Below, piece after piece: positions 28,101 through 40,500 of a DNA stretch of 64,000 nt. A program made the translations under genes and the position numbers. The notes beneath the pieces were generated by a model that searched no databases, was not told where the DNA came from, and saw only the letters and a list, made by a program, of their open reading frames with translations. The DNA is taken from positions 88,272 through 152,271 of the forward strand of contig OENT01000247.1 of the NCBI GenBank assembly GCA_900239685.1. The letters are read 5' to 3'. The stretch is from Rotaria macrura. Its lineage: Eukaryota; Rotifera; Eurotatoria; Philodinida; Philodinidae. Numbering within the stretch: position 1 is the first letter of the stretch; each line of letters begins with the position of its first letter.

Positions 28101-28722
28101 TTTTTTGAAAGGGATAAATGTCATGGGGATTTCTGTCAGAGTCCTCTCACCGACACCCCATTGTTTGAATGTGATTCAACATTCGACCATCGGAGCTTCT
28201 CCGTTGCGCTTGAGATGATGCCTGTTGAACGAATTAGGTAGACACCTCTGTTGAGAAAACGCCAAATTTTCTCGAAAAATCAATCTTGAATCCTAATAAT
28301 TGAGCAATAAATGATTGGCGAAATGTGATTTAGTGAATATTTTAAGGATCCATTTAAAGAATCATCGAAGAATGCTTACCAATTTTCTGAGAACTCAAGA
28401 ATTTTTCTGCAAAAATAGACTAGCGAGAGAAAGAAACTGATACAAATTATATGGAACTTGCATATGTGACGTACTAAACAGTCACTCAAACAATCAATCC
28501 CTTAATGCTCTCTAGGAGCTCTCATGGTAAATTCTCTTTCATACCTTCTGATGACTCCTGCCGTGGATTCCGTGGGATTTTCCGGGCTTGAGTATTATTT
28601 TCTCTCAATATATTTTCCACACTAAATATATTCAGACTCAAGTTATATATGAAGAAAGGTTTGGTAGATGCAAATTTAATGCCGACGACATGGACAATGT
28701 TCATCTGTACAATATTTTAATG
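25112..28722. other. Intergenic, nothing recognised
   Basis: This region is upstream of the nuclear receptor on one strand and of the NUP58 gene on the other. Open frames are short and featureless on both strands. It should contain the receptor promoter, but I see no motif I could defend. Confidence 0.45.
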
Positions 28723-28942
28723 TATATGTTGGAGGGGAAATTAAAATTCTAGGGGAATTTAAAATTCCCCTAGGGGAAATTAAAATTCCCCTAGGGGAAA
28801 TTGAAATTTTAATTTCCCGTATAGGGCAATTTCAAATTCCCCTAACTTTTTGCTAGGGCAATTTTAAATTCCCCTGGGGGAAATTGAAATTTATCTGCTA
28901 TTTTAATTTCCCCTGAATTTCAATTTCCCCTACAACATATAT
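28723..28942. mobile_element. MITE-like inverted-repeat element of GGGGAAATT motifs
   Basis: The ends are inverted copies: left ATATGTTGGAGGGGAAATT, right (reverse complement) ATATGTTGTAGGGGAAATT. The interior is almost entirely made of the near-palindrome AGGGGAAATTAAAATTCCCC and its variants, repeated head to tail and inverted. No coding capacity. A clear target-site duplication is not visible because the right side runs into a TA microsatellite (about 28937-28960). It lies 480 bp upstream of the NUP58 start codon. Confidence 0.6.
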
Positions 28943-28960
28943 ATGTATATATATATATAG
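28937..28960. repeat. (TA)n microsatellite
   Basis: An alternating AT tract, interrupted once by a G, directly follows the inverted-repeat element. Confidence 0.8.
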
Positions 28961-29421
28961 ATAATTACAGTATTAACAAGTTATCTGTAATGGCAATATA
29001 TAGATGCTTGATTTCATCAAAAGAGATGTATTATTGAATGCCCTATCGATGAGACCTAGGTTCAAATTATATTGATATATTTTAATGAAAAAGGTCATGC
29101 ACTAGAGACATCTATCCTGTTTCGACACTGCCCATGTGACATGTTAGATTTTCATTTTCTCAAAACTATTTCTTAAAGTATTTAGGAACTTTGAGATCTA
29201 TTCCAAAAAATAACTATACGTTGAAACAAAAAAATCTAGAGGATAATCCAAACATTTCGACTGGTAACTTCAATGAATAGATTTCTATTCGATGAGTCAT
29301 TTGCACAATTATTGCATACACATTGATATTTGAAGAGAAATAATTCATCGTTTAAAATAATTTCTCATTTTTAATGTTATCTTTTTCTCTGAATAAATTT
29401 AGTTTCACTGTTTTAGAGAAA
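28961..29421. promoter_or_regulatory. 5' flank of NUP58 (promoter region inferred)
   Basis: A non-coding AT-rich stretch between the inverted-repeat element and the NUP58 start. An in-frame ATG at 29374 would add 16 residues, but two acceptor-like sites (AATTTAG at about 29401 and TTTTAG at about 29416) lie just before the ATG at 29422. Family proteins start with M-hydrophobic-FG, so I place the start at 29422. No core promoter motif is claimed. Confidence 0.3.
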
Positions 29422-32400
29422 ATGTTTTCATTTGGTGCATCGGCAAATACGACTAAAGCAAGTGCTTCTCCATTTACCTTTGGTAGTAGTGCGACAACAA
29501 CTGCTCCAACGGCTACAACTACTTCGAATCCTTTTACATTTGGTTCGAGCGCAACAAATAGTGCATCTACCAGTTCGCCATTTGGTGCTTCTACTGGTAC
29601 AACAGTCGGATTCGGTGCAACAGCAGTTCCTACCACTACAGCATCATCAATGTTTGCGTTTGGTTCAACAAGTGCAGCTCCAACAGTTCAGCCATCTCCG
29701 TTTGCTTTCGGATCAACGCCTGCAACTTCAACAGCTCAACCTTCTACATTTACATTTGGTCAAACAGCAGCAGCAGCGCCTGCTGCCCAACCACCTTCGT
29801 TTGGATTTGGATCTACGACTGGTACGGCTGCAGCCGCAACAACACAACCAACGTCGTTCACATTTGGATCGACAAGTACAGCAGCTCCAACACAACCATC
29901 ACCATTCTCTTTTGGAGCAACTCCAACACCAGCAGTAGCAGCAACAACAACAACAAGTTCTCTAACTCAACCCGCATCTTCATTCACTTTTGGTTCAACA
30001 CCTGCTGTTAGTGCTGCTCCTGTTCCAACCGTGACAACAAGTTCTTCATTTACATTCGGTGCGCCTGTCTCCACAGCGACACCATTCGGTACAAGCACTA
30101 CTGCACCAGCAGCTCCATTTGGAGTAACAACAACTACTACGCCTTCAACAGGTTTCTCATCATCATCTTTATTTACTTCAAGTGCTGGACCATCAGCAAT
30201 GGCACCGTTTGGATCCTCAACAACAACATCTACAGCGGCACCAGTAATATTTCTCTTTTTATGAGTATAAGAATGGAAATGTATCACCATACTATGTATC
30301 TATTTTCAGATATCTAGTTCTTTTCCATTTGCTGGCGCCCAGAGAGCAACAACAACCGCTACTCCATCATCTTCACTTTTTTCATTTTCAACTGCTACTA
30401 ATCCTATTTCTACTACAGTGGCAACGACGACTGCACCTACATCATCACTATTTCCATTTTCATCAGCAGCTAGTCTCGTAAACCCTTCACCAACAATATC
30501 TGTTGCAAGCACAGTACCATTTTCATTGACTACACCGACAACAACATCATCAGCCTCTACAATACCAGCACCATTCACATTTCCATTACAACCAACTACT
30601 ACGACGACAACTTCTACCGCTGCTCCTTCGGTTAGTTTTGGTCGTTTACAAATGAACTTAAAAATGGATCTTTCTACTTAGTTCTTCTTTAAATTTCAAT
30701 CAATTTTTTCCTTTTGACGACACGTAATCAACAGATACTAATGATTGAAATTGACGAAGAATATAGAAGGATTTCCATCTTATCTCTGACAGGCATATGT
30801 CCATAGTGCATAAGTTGATTGGCAAATTTCTCTAACTTCATTTAAATATGATCTCATAGAATTTGAAAAGTTAGTCGAAAGAAACGTTCTTATTTGTAAC
30901 TAACTAGGGGGTCGACTGCAATAGAGATTCGAATAACTAACGCAATAGAATTTTAACGATGAATTCATTTTTTGTGTAAAATTCGTAGTTTTGTGAGTTC
31001 GATGAATCTATTCGAAGTCAATAATAGAAAAAGAAAACATTTATCGAACATCCTCAAGAGAATCCGTCGGATCCGGATCGAAAAATTTCATTGATCTGAT
31101 GATCTCGAATGATTGAGTATTCCAATAGATTTGAAAGAAATGAAATTTTAAACTATTTAATAAGTCGGCTTGATTTTTCTTTTATTGAAAAGTGAGAGGT
31201 AATTTTCATACCTCACTTGAATCTCTGGATCTAGTTCCAGTGAAGTTACTATTTATTTTGTTTTGGCTTTGTTGTATTTTACACTCGGAATCTTCATTAT
31301 ACATATAGTTTTCCGTAAAAGTTGTTTTCAATCAAGAGAGAGCATCTTGATCTCGACTCAGGCTTGAACTTCTAAGATTGCAATCTCTACTCTTCGAGCA
31401 ACTGGTTTTTGTAACGAAACAAAGAGTTCTCAAAAAGAAATGAATGATTCGCTACAGCTTCCTACTCTGGCGAAAACGAGTAAATATGAAAGATCACTGA
31501 CGAAGCTGATGTTGTTACTAACAAGGATAATTAATCATTTTCTCTGGTAGCTTGCGAGTAAGTGATTCCGATGAAATATGACATTTCCATGTATTTCTTC
31601 TAACCAAAACATGATTGTTCTACAAAACTGCCTTAAAAAAACGTACCGTCGAATACGATAGGATGCAATACCTGGTTATTTTTTCTTTCGTTACTCAGCT
31701 TTAAGTATCGCTCTAAAGATTGCTTAAAAATTTCATTTCAATACTAGACACGTAGTGTAGAAAAAGTTCACGACTGATTCGTCAAACAGTATAAAATCAT
31801 ATTGAAATAAGCTAAAAAAGAATTTCACTCGAACTGCTCACAACTATAGGTGTCCAATTAACGCTCATCGAAGTGAATTGTACACGTCTAATCATAACGA
31901 ACATCGTGATAAAGTGAAATTCTCCTACTTCAGTGACAATGGAAACTGACAAGATCTACCGATTTGCTTCCTTTCATTGAGGAAACTTGAATATTCTGTG
32001 ATGATTTTCTCACTTCTATTGTGGACTGTCATATTTTCAGACGACGTCGTTGTTTTCTACAACAGCGCCAATCGCCACTAGTTCGACGGTTCCTGCCAGT
32101 TCATCAATTCTCCCAACGACAACCACAAGCGCTTCATTGATAACTCCATCGATATTTGGTACGTCAACGTCATCAGCAACTCCAACTCCTAGCTCAGCTG
32201 GTTTTGCTGCAGTACCAGCAACAACAACTTCAACATCAGCCAGTTCAATATCGAGTCTTCTCGCTCAACCACTAACTACAACAACATTTCCACTAGCTAC
32301 AACTACAACAAATACTTTGACACTTCCTTCATCATCAGCAGCACCAACAACAACGGGATTTTTAACACCGAAATCAACTAGCACAACCACAACTACTAGT

Positions 32401-33619
32401 TTAACAACATTAGTAAGAGATTTTCTACTCTTTTTAGCCGTCGCCTATAAATGATTTCTTTATGTCTATTTATTTAGCCAACATTGCCAACTGTAACAAC
32501 AGCCACAGGAACAGCAACAACGACGACAACAAGCACTGGTCTTGGTGGCCTCTTTGCTCCTCCATCAACACTAACAACAGCAAGTACAACAATTACTAGC
32601 ACAAGTAATTCATATAGATAATCAAGCATCCGTTTGAATGCCTATAAATGATTGAGAAAAAACGATTCCCGTATGACATGTTGCCTTGTGTTTGTTTTTT
32701 ATGAGAAGCTTCTACAAGTGCGATTCAGAAGCCTAAAGAATCTTCTGAACCGATGGATCAACTATTACCACCACAGCTCAATGATCTCGTGGAAAATTTT
32801 GTGTAAGAAACAAACATCGTTATTTTTGTTTGATAGGGACCGAATGATCTTTGTATTTCTTTTTCTTTTTCTTTTTCAATAGAACAATGTTATCGGAGAC
32901 TGAACAATTGTTAACCGATATGGAACATACGTCAACAAGCAAATTTATAAATGTTCAGGAACAGATTGTTCGTGTTCAACAGCATGTTTTGGACATTCAA
33001 AGTGACGTTCAACGAGACGAAGCGACATTTGCACAAATAAATCAAGCTTATCAACAAGTTGTCTTCGTTGCATCCGATTTTGCTATTGCTTCTATTCTTT
33101 CGTTTTTCTTTAGGAACTTTACAATGCAACGATCTGTAAATATCTTCGATCCCTTCCATTGGGTGCTGATATTGAAGATCGTGTTGTGGACAAGTTAGTC
33201 GACCTTGTTCCGTGTGTTGTTTTATTTTTATTCTCTTTGCTTTCGTCATGTTTAGTTATTTGATGCAAAAAGTCGAAGATATTAAGATAAACTATAAACA
33301 ATGCCAAGATGTTTTGGATTGCGCTGAAAAACGTTTACAAACAAATGGTTTAGGTGTTACGACTGAAGGTAGATTTCAACGAATTCGTTCTAAATTACTA
33401 GACATAATACCGTCGTGTTTCTTCTCTCGTCTAGATCTAGTTGCTACAGCAAAGAATGTTTATACAGGAATGATAACAGCTGGCTCAAAAGCCAATCAAA
33501 CGCATAAATTAGTCGAAGTGAGAGTATTGTAAATATTCTTTCTTTTGTTTATTCCGTTTTTCCTTTAGGATCTTAAATATCGTGTTCTTGGTCATCAAAA
33601 TAGTTCAAATGAATCTTAA
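29422..33619 (+). CDS. Nucleoporin NUP58 (p58/p45), FG repeat subunit of the Nup62 complex
   Basis: Ten exons: 29422-30243, 30310-30630, 32041-32412, 32478-32604, 32709-32802 (or from 32706), 32883-33057, 33114-33193, 33256-33368, 33435-33517 and 33569-33619. They join in frame to 745 aa. Residues 1-274 are a classic FG domain rich in Ser, Thr, Ala, Pro with FTFG, FAFG and SPFG repeats, continuing as Thr/Ser/Pro-rich low-complexity sequence to about residue 560. The rest is alpha-helical coiled coil. Its segments VEDIKINYKQCQDVLD and GVTTEDLVATAKNVYTG...LVEDLKYRVLG align with human NUP58 LVQQFEVQLQQYRQQIEEL and ITPQDLSMAMQKIYQTF...VKVLKEQYLGYR. By family knowledge it sits with NUP62 and NUP54 in the central channel of the nuclear pore and binds transport receptors. 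Vertebrate NUP58 has a second FG region after the coiled coil; this one stops right there. NUP62 was considered, but its C-terminal helices do not match. Overlapping long frames on both strands are composition shadows. Confidence 0.85.
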
Positions 33620-33660
33620 ATACTTTCATATGAATTCTTTCACTATTTTCTGTATATTAA

Positions 33661-33666
33661 AATAAA
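33661..33666 (+). terminator. Polyadenylation signal of NUP58
   Basis: AATAAA, 42 bp downstream of the NUP58 TAA stop. Confidence 0.65.
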
Positions 33667-35150
33667 CTAGGCGTTTCATCTTATGAACTGTTGGCAGTCA
33701 TTGGCTTCGAATCAGTTTTTCGTTAGTCTCAATTACGAACCAACGTATCTGTGTGTTTTTCTCTGCCGATGGCAGGTGAACGTTAACCAACTGAAATCTC
33801 TTGTTTGTTTTCATCTTCTGTCCATAGTCTAACAAACCACTCAGAAATAAGCAGTCTCACTATCTTGTTCCTGAGAATCAATAGAAGTTCTAGTAGTTAA
33901 TGCTTACAAAACTAATTTTCGTATAAAATCATATTTAGAAAGTTTTTTCTAAGTGGAGTTATGAAATGTAAATTGTCAAAGAGAAATCTTTTCACATAGA
34001 GACAAGATCGCTGAGCAAAATAGTTATTATAAAACACCAATGTGTTCAAAACACACTTGAAAAAAAATGAAATGATATTTATTACGGACTTGCCCAATGT
34101 TTTCGAGAAGAGACAATTGATTTTAAACAGATAAATGGCTTACGTCTTTTATTATATTTGACTAAAAAGGATTTTCTTTTCGCAATCGTTGTATTTATTT
34201 AGAATATAAGTAACTAGTATTGCTAAAAACTACTTTCTCGGACTGCCATTCGATTGATGCGTAGTCGATGCTAGCGAAGAGATAGCAATCATCATCAGAT
34301 TAGCCATTTCACTTCACGAAAACAAATAGTCACTCAATATTTTATGAAAGAGACATTCGAACTATCATCGAAGAAATACAAAACATGTGAGAATCAACAC
34401 AACATTTTCGATGACTGCATGAGAAAAAGACTGACTTCAATGAATCATAGAATGAAGACGTGCTGTTAGAACATGGCGACTGAATGTCTCGTGTAACATA
34501 CGTCGTCTTTAACACAGTAAAATCTGCTAGGAAATAAGTAGAAAATTCACAGAATGGTTTTATGAGATAACCTTGCATTACACTTCGGAGATCAACTGAT
34601 CTTTCAGCAATTCAAAATCCAAGGATTTCTCGACTTGCAAGAAAATCAAAGGAAATTCAATGTTTGAAACATCCCGCGTTGAATTTTACGCGCCATCCAT
34701 TCTTTGTAACTCTATCAATCAGATCGTGTTCACTTTTCTTGAAATCGTCGAATATCTAATTTGTCAATGATGAATGTTTCTATTCGATGACAATCTTTTT
34801 GTTCGACAAAACTGATCTTGCCAATCATTCGAATTGCTTTTTTTCTTGTCGACGTAAAACTCAAACGTCTGACTCCCACTGCTTGATTCAACTGTCACGA
34901 AACTAATATGGAAAAAATTCTACAAAACTTTTAATAAGGATTCTAATGAAATGCTACACATGATACAAACTTCAATAGTTAAAATCTGACCTATGTCGAG
35001 AATCTCTGAGTTAGAAGATATAATTTAACTGTAAATAAATGCGGAAACTTCGGACTTATGTCCGAGCGTTATGTGTACTTCAAAACGTGAATGAGACAAA
35101 TCAGTCATCCTAGAATGTGTGCACGGATGAAGTATCTTGGTAAAACTTTT
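33667..35150. other. Intergenic, nothing recognised
   Basis: AT-rich sequence between NUP58 and the direct-repeat element. Short frames only, no RNA gene and no transposon ends that I can define. Confidence 0.45.
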
Positions 35151-35405
35151 TGGGAAACTCCAAAACTACTGATCATCTCAGACATATCTAGGCAATTTTG
35201 TTTCTAGATGCAGTTTTTGTGCATTTGAGACCTTTTTGCAGCCAATGTTTTGTTAGAAAGCTCGATTTGGTTCAAAACTAATATCAGATTCTGAATCAGC
35301 GTTAAAAACTGAGTCGATTTATATACGTTGTGGATAATTCTGAGAAAAACGTTTTTTTTGAAAAAATCCCTGTACCCCCCTCCCCTCAGGGATGGTTTGG
35401 TCAAT
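35151..35405 (+). repeat. Direct repeat unit, copy 1 of a non-coding dispersed element
   Basis: About 255 bp that recur at 35475-35730 at clearly high identity. Shared blocks include CAGTTTTTGT, GAGACCTTTTT, CAGATTC.GAATCAGCGTTA, TGTGGATAATTCTGAGAAAA and CCCTGTACCCC...CTCAGGGAT. No coding capacity. The distance between copies is about 324 bp, so they are near-tandem. Confidence 0.75.
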
Positions 35406-35474
35406 ATTAATATCTATGGACTTCGGGTTTTTACCTTTCGATAGTCCTTTTAAATAGCTACAGAACCAGGTATT

Positions 35475-35730
35475 TGGTAAATCCCAACACTACTGGCCAA
35501 CTGAGATATATCTAGACAATTTAGTTTCGGGATGCAGTTTTTGTTTATTTCGAGACCTTTTTTTGGCGATGTTCTTTTAGAAAACTACGATTTTTTTCGA
35601 AACAAATATCAGATTCAGAATCAGCGTTAAAAACTGAGTCACTTTACATAAGTTGTGGATAATTCTGAGAAAAAAGTTTTTTTTGAAAAACTCCCTGTAC
35701 CCCACCTCAGGGATTGTTTGGTGAAAAATG
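35475..35730 (+). repeat. Direct repeat unit, copy 2
   Basis: Second copy of the 255-bp unit, same orientation as the first. After it the sequence passes a GGACGGACGGAC tract (about 35867) and ends in the strong hairpin at 35882-35934, so both copies may belong to one mobile element whose terminus is that hairpin. Confidence 0.75.
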
Positions 35731-35881
35731 ACAATTTTTTCAATAACTCAGCCATTTCTCGACGGATCCTTCTCATCTTCGAACTTGACCTAGATATTGA
35801 TGAGACAATTCTGTGCACAAAATTTCAACTCAATCGAATGTAATTGTGAAAAGTTATCGAATAAACGGACGGACGGACACA

Positions 35882-35934
35882 CTGACCGATTTTAGTAGTG
35901 TACTCACTTTTTGAGTACACAAAAAGCGGTCAGA
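35882..35934 (+). repeat. Terminal-type hairpin with CTAG just beyond
   Basis: An outer stem CTGACCG / CGGTCAG encloses an inner perfect 9-bp stem GTGTACTCA / TGAGTACAC (35898-35906 and 35912-35920) with loop CTTTT. A CTAG follows at 35937-35940. A 3' hairpin followed by CTRR is the end structure of Helitrons, but the spacing (16 bases from the inner stem) is a little long and no 5' TC end or helicase was found. Confidence 0.55.
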
Positions 35935-35940
35935 AACTAG

Positions 35941-37574
35941 GACAAGCGGATTATTTGAATATCTCTGTATGCTTCAATATCAGCTTGGATATGTTTTTAT
36001 GTCAGTACGAATAGATTTCACCTGTGTCTGCAACAAGCGGAAATCGAAGTCTCTCACGCTCAGCAATGTATGTAATAGCCATGTATCTATAGGTCTCCCC
36101 ATTTACACGTCACCAATAAATATTATACCGCCACAATTGAATTATTGTTTCAGAATTACTCTTGAGAGACTAGAAACTTTGTTCTAATGGGAATCTATAA
36201 ATAGTTATAAGTTGTAAATGGAAGAGATTTGAAGATCTCATGCGTCTATTCAAAAATTAGGACAATGCATGATTGATATGGTTTGAAACTTTGTAACGAA
36301 TCGAATAAATCATCGTTAAAGTTTCAATCAGTGTTATGTAACTGAGTAAAGACAACTGAACCAGACAATTTTTTTATTCATTGTCGTTCTGAAATCGAAT
36401 TTAAACATAATCAGCATAATACATTCATTGCCTTAGCTATTAGTGTATTATTGATAATGAAACGTTTGTTTCAATCGAAATTCTATAAACACTGGAATGA
36501 AAAATATTCAAACTCATTATATTCTTTTTATTTGCAATAGTCGCGCTTTTTCAATTGCAAATCAATAGCTTTTCAACTAGAGCAATATGTTTTCTTTCTC
36601 GTAATATACCCATGTTTCTAACAATGAACAGAAATCAAGTGGACTATTAAATAAGAACTTTGTTTTCAATGTATTTACTTGGCATAGTAGACGACAGCTC
36701 ATGAGTAAATGATGCATGCCAAACCTTAAGCTTGAATTTAAATTTCAACTTTGAAACTATGCTGCTCACATTGATTTTCGATGAGAATTTTTGATAACAA
36801 CAAATTCTGTTCGATAAAATCTCTTCGGAATGACATGCGATAAAAACTTACACATTTCATATAGAAACATCAATCAGTCAATGAATCTTAATAACTGACG
36901 ATACATTCTTGGCTAGCATTATATCAACGGCACGCCGTTTGACAACATTCGTGTTCCTTCCAATGGAGTTGCAAAATCTAAATCTCTGCCAACTCTTCTC
37001 GAATACTACTGGAACGATGTTGAGTTAGGGTTTGTTTTGTCTATGTTATCTAACTCTTGATAGGGACCAAACGATCCGCTACCATTGAATATCAATATAA
37101 AAGAGAAAACGTTTGTTTGAATCTCACCATTGAGATTTGAATCGAATCGGTTAAATCAAAGAAGCATGAATTGTTTTGACAACATAAGCAGATCAATTGA
37201 ATTCAATGCATGATGTTCATCCGACACTTTTAGTTCGGTTCGGTTCGATTATCAATGAATAGACAATCATATTTTTGTATAGCGACTGTCAAGTGGCGCC
37301 CTTCGCTTCATCTAGCCATTCGGTTAAGAATCATCACAAAATACCATAGCCATTAACGTAGAAATATAGAAAAACATTCGAATTGCTTGATTTGAAAAAA
37401 TATTCTCTTTATTACGTTGAAACTTCTCAAGAAATGAAATATCGAAATCTGATTGGCCGTTAGATTCTCCCCAAAAAATACAGTTCCTCATACACAAAAC
37501 CAAATTCACTATCGAGTTTCAAATCGTTTTGGTATCAATTGAAGATATTTTAATCTACAAATCGTCGCCGGAAA
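35941..37574. other. Intergenic, 5' flank of TDRD9
   Basis: No supportable gene. The last few hundred bases before 37575 must hold the TDRD9 promoter and 5' UTR; I see no motif that I would name. Confidence 0.4.
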
Positions 37575-40500
37575 ATGGCGATGTCAATGCAAAATGATGG
37601 TCGAACATCGGCAAAACAAAAATCATCGATTCCAAGTTATGCTTCCGGAAATTCTTTGTATTCAGCAACTGAATCTTTAACTGCACAAGATATTGAAAAT
37701 TATTTTCGTATTATTCCAACGCGAGTTAATACTTCAACGAGTTCGATTGATAAATCAACGTCGAATACACATGAACGTAAAACTGTCCAATATCTTCGTC
37801 CGACATCGTTTGAACAGCAACAAAAGGAGGTTCAACAATTGAACAAAAGTAAAATTGATATTATACCCTACGCAACCTTTCATGAAAAGTAAATTCTTGT
37901 TTTATTCCTTAACATAACTAATGTTTTTCTTTTATTTTCTGTCAAAGAAAACAATTGCTGCCAATCGATCAAAAAGCTTATGCTCGAGATTTTCAACAAA
38001 GATATGATAATGAATTTTTACAAGTAAATTACTTTTCAACACATCGTACAATTGAATGCTTTCTATTATCAATAGAACGAGATTGGACTAGATCATATTT
38101 GTTCGTTTACCTTTGAAAGTTTTTCAATCAGATGTTCTATCAACACGAAAGTGTATGCATTGAAAATTTTATTCGACAAAGAAATTTTTCTAGAAATATA
38201 GACGATGCTCAGCTAGTTGAATTCCGTATCGAGTGACAGAGATAGCCTCGTGAAACACATGAGATCAAAGTTCGAGTTTCGTCTATTTCTATTGGTGCTT
38301 ATATGTGTAAAATATCCTCACAACGATTAACGACATTCTATGATGCATTTCTATTGACAATTGAAGAATGGGTTTTTTCGTTTTTCACATCAACGTTCTC
38401 TTTTCTTCTATTCAGCGTTGGAATAAAGGCGTTCTGGGTGATAATGACGATGAAACAACGATAAGCAGTTCAACAAGTCAACCATTTGGAAGTACAACAG
38501 TTAGTTCATCGGTGACAAACCGTTTAACTCGATCGAATCTCGGTCGAGATCAGGATCGTGAGCATCTATCGGACATTGAAGGCCAAACCGATCCTGATGG
38601 TGTACAAAGTGAAGCGGACAAAGAAGAAATTCGACAAATATTTGGTGTCTCGCATGCATTAGAAACATTTGATGATTATAAAGAAATAAAGCAATGGATC
38701 AATCAAGATACAACATTACCTGTTTATGCACAAAAAGAAAAAATCGTATCGACCATTGAAAACAATTGTATAACAATTATTCAAGGAAATACAGGGTCAG
38801 GAAAATCAACACAAATTCCTCAATACTTATTAGATGAATATGTGAAACATTCCAAACCAGTTAATATTGTTGTAACGCAACCTCGGCGCATTGCTGCTCG
38901 TTCCCTTTGTGAACACGTATCTCACACAAGACAGTGGCCTGTCGGGCAAACAGTCGGTTATCAAACAAGTTTAAATAAACAACGTTGCGAATTAACGAGA
39001 ATATTATATTGTACGACTGGTGTTCTTTTACAGAGATTAATTTTAACGAAAACTTTACAAGATTTCACACATATTATTCTCGATGAAGTTCATGAACGTG
39101 ATCAATCGATGGACTTTCTATTAATCTTAGTCCGAACATTATGGCTTCGGAATTCTCATAATGTTAAAATTATTTTAATGTCAGCAACAATCGAAGTCGA
39201 CAAATTAGCCAATTATTTTCGCCAAGTTATTAGCGGAGAAATCCTTCCTGCTCATCAAATTCAAATCGGTGATCGACTTTTTGATGTTCAAGATATGTAC
39301 TTGGAACATATTCAAAACTATGGTCTTGTAAGTTTCTTGTTCTTCTCTTTAAGCTATGTTTATCAATGGAAATATTTTATTTTAGTTACCAGATTTGAAA
39401 TTAGGCGAGGCACGTTTATCTCGGGAAGCCGTTGATCTTGCTGTTAAGTTAATAAAAAGCTTTGACGATGAAGATAGTATGGCGGGATGGGATCATACGA
39501 AAAATTTACCTATTAAACGTGCAACTGTGCTCGTTTTTCTTCCGGGTTTACTTGAAATTCAAACAGTTCATGAAGCTCTGCGATTTCCACGTGGAAAACC
39601 CGATTCAGCCAAATTTAATTTAGATGATTTAGATGAATGTATCAAGTTTAACTATGATATTATTCCCTTACATTCAGATTTGGCTATGGACGATCAAATG
39701 AACATTTTTACACCTGCCAGAAGTACTTATAGAAAGGTACTTCATTAACCAAAATTTTTGATTTTTCACTAAGCATCTTATGAATTGTGAGGACAAGATT
39801 CGCAAAAGATTAGTTCGCCATTCTGTCCTAGAGAATATTTTCATTTTCGATGTAGGTGTCTAAAACGAAAGGTCTAGCCGAACCCTACCTTTTATAGATT
39901 GCTGCTATGAGAGAACACAGTCAACTGTCAGGCGTCATTTGTTTTCATACTTTGACTTCAAGTAGGACTAAGAGAATCGTCAGAAAGAATTCGGGCCCGT
40001 GGTCCGCTGGTCAACAGTTCCGATTGTTTCGCTGATTTTACAGCGCATTTAAAGGTGTTTACCAAAATATCAAATATCATGCTGTCGATCTGAAATCTTG
40101 CTTTAACTTACTTTTCTCAATCCTAAGAATATAAGATCATGAAGAAATCTAACTGTAGGCGAAGTTCTAGATCAAGAGCGTATAATTTGATGTTTTTGTG
40201 CGCATCTATGGATAGAGTGAAACATCAGTGAACTATTTAGGCGTCTTGAGGAACAGGTTATGGGCACGCACCCTTGTAGATTTTTCTTAGTCTCACTGAA
40301 TTCTACTCATGACCAGAGTATAGAGAGAAGCGACATGTGACAGTTGAATATGGTCACTTGTTACTATTGTGTATTTCTATCACTGTCCATTCATTCACGC
40401 AAAAAAAAACGGATATTTTTCAAAAGATGCAGAGTTATTTCTACAAGACTCAGGCTCTTGCTGTTGCTAAAACCCCAAGTAGCTCAATAGGCTGCAGAAT

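Noticed and set aside
29432..30578. Long overlapping frames on both strands across the NUP58 FG region
   Set aside because: They are composition shadows of the biased FG coding sequence (poly-Gln/Leu/His or Val/Gly-rich translations) without splice or start support.
37200..37240. GGTTCGATT, B-box-like, upstream of TDRD9
   Set aside because: No A-box at the proper distance and no foldable cloverleaf; it is a short run of GTTCG repeats.
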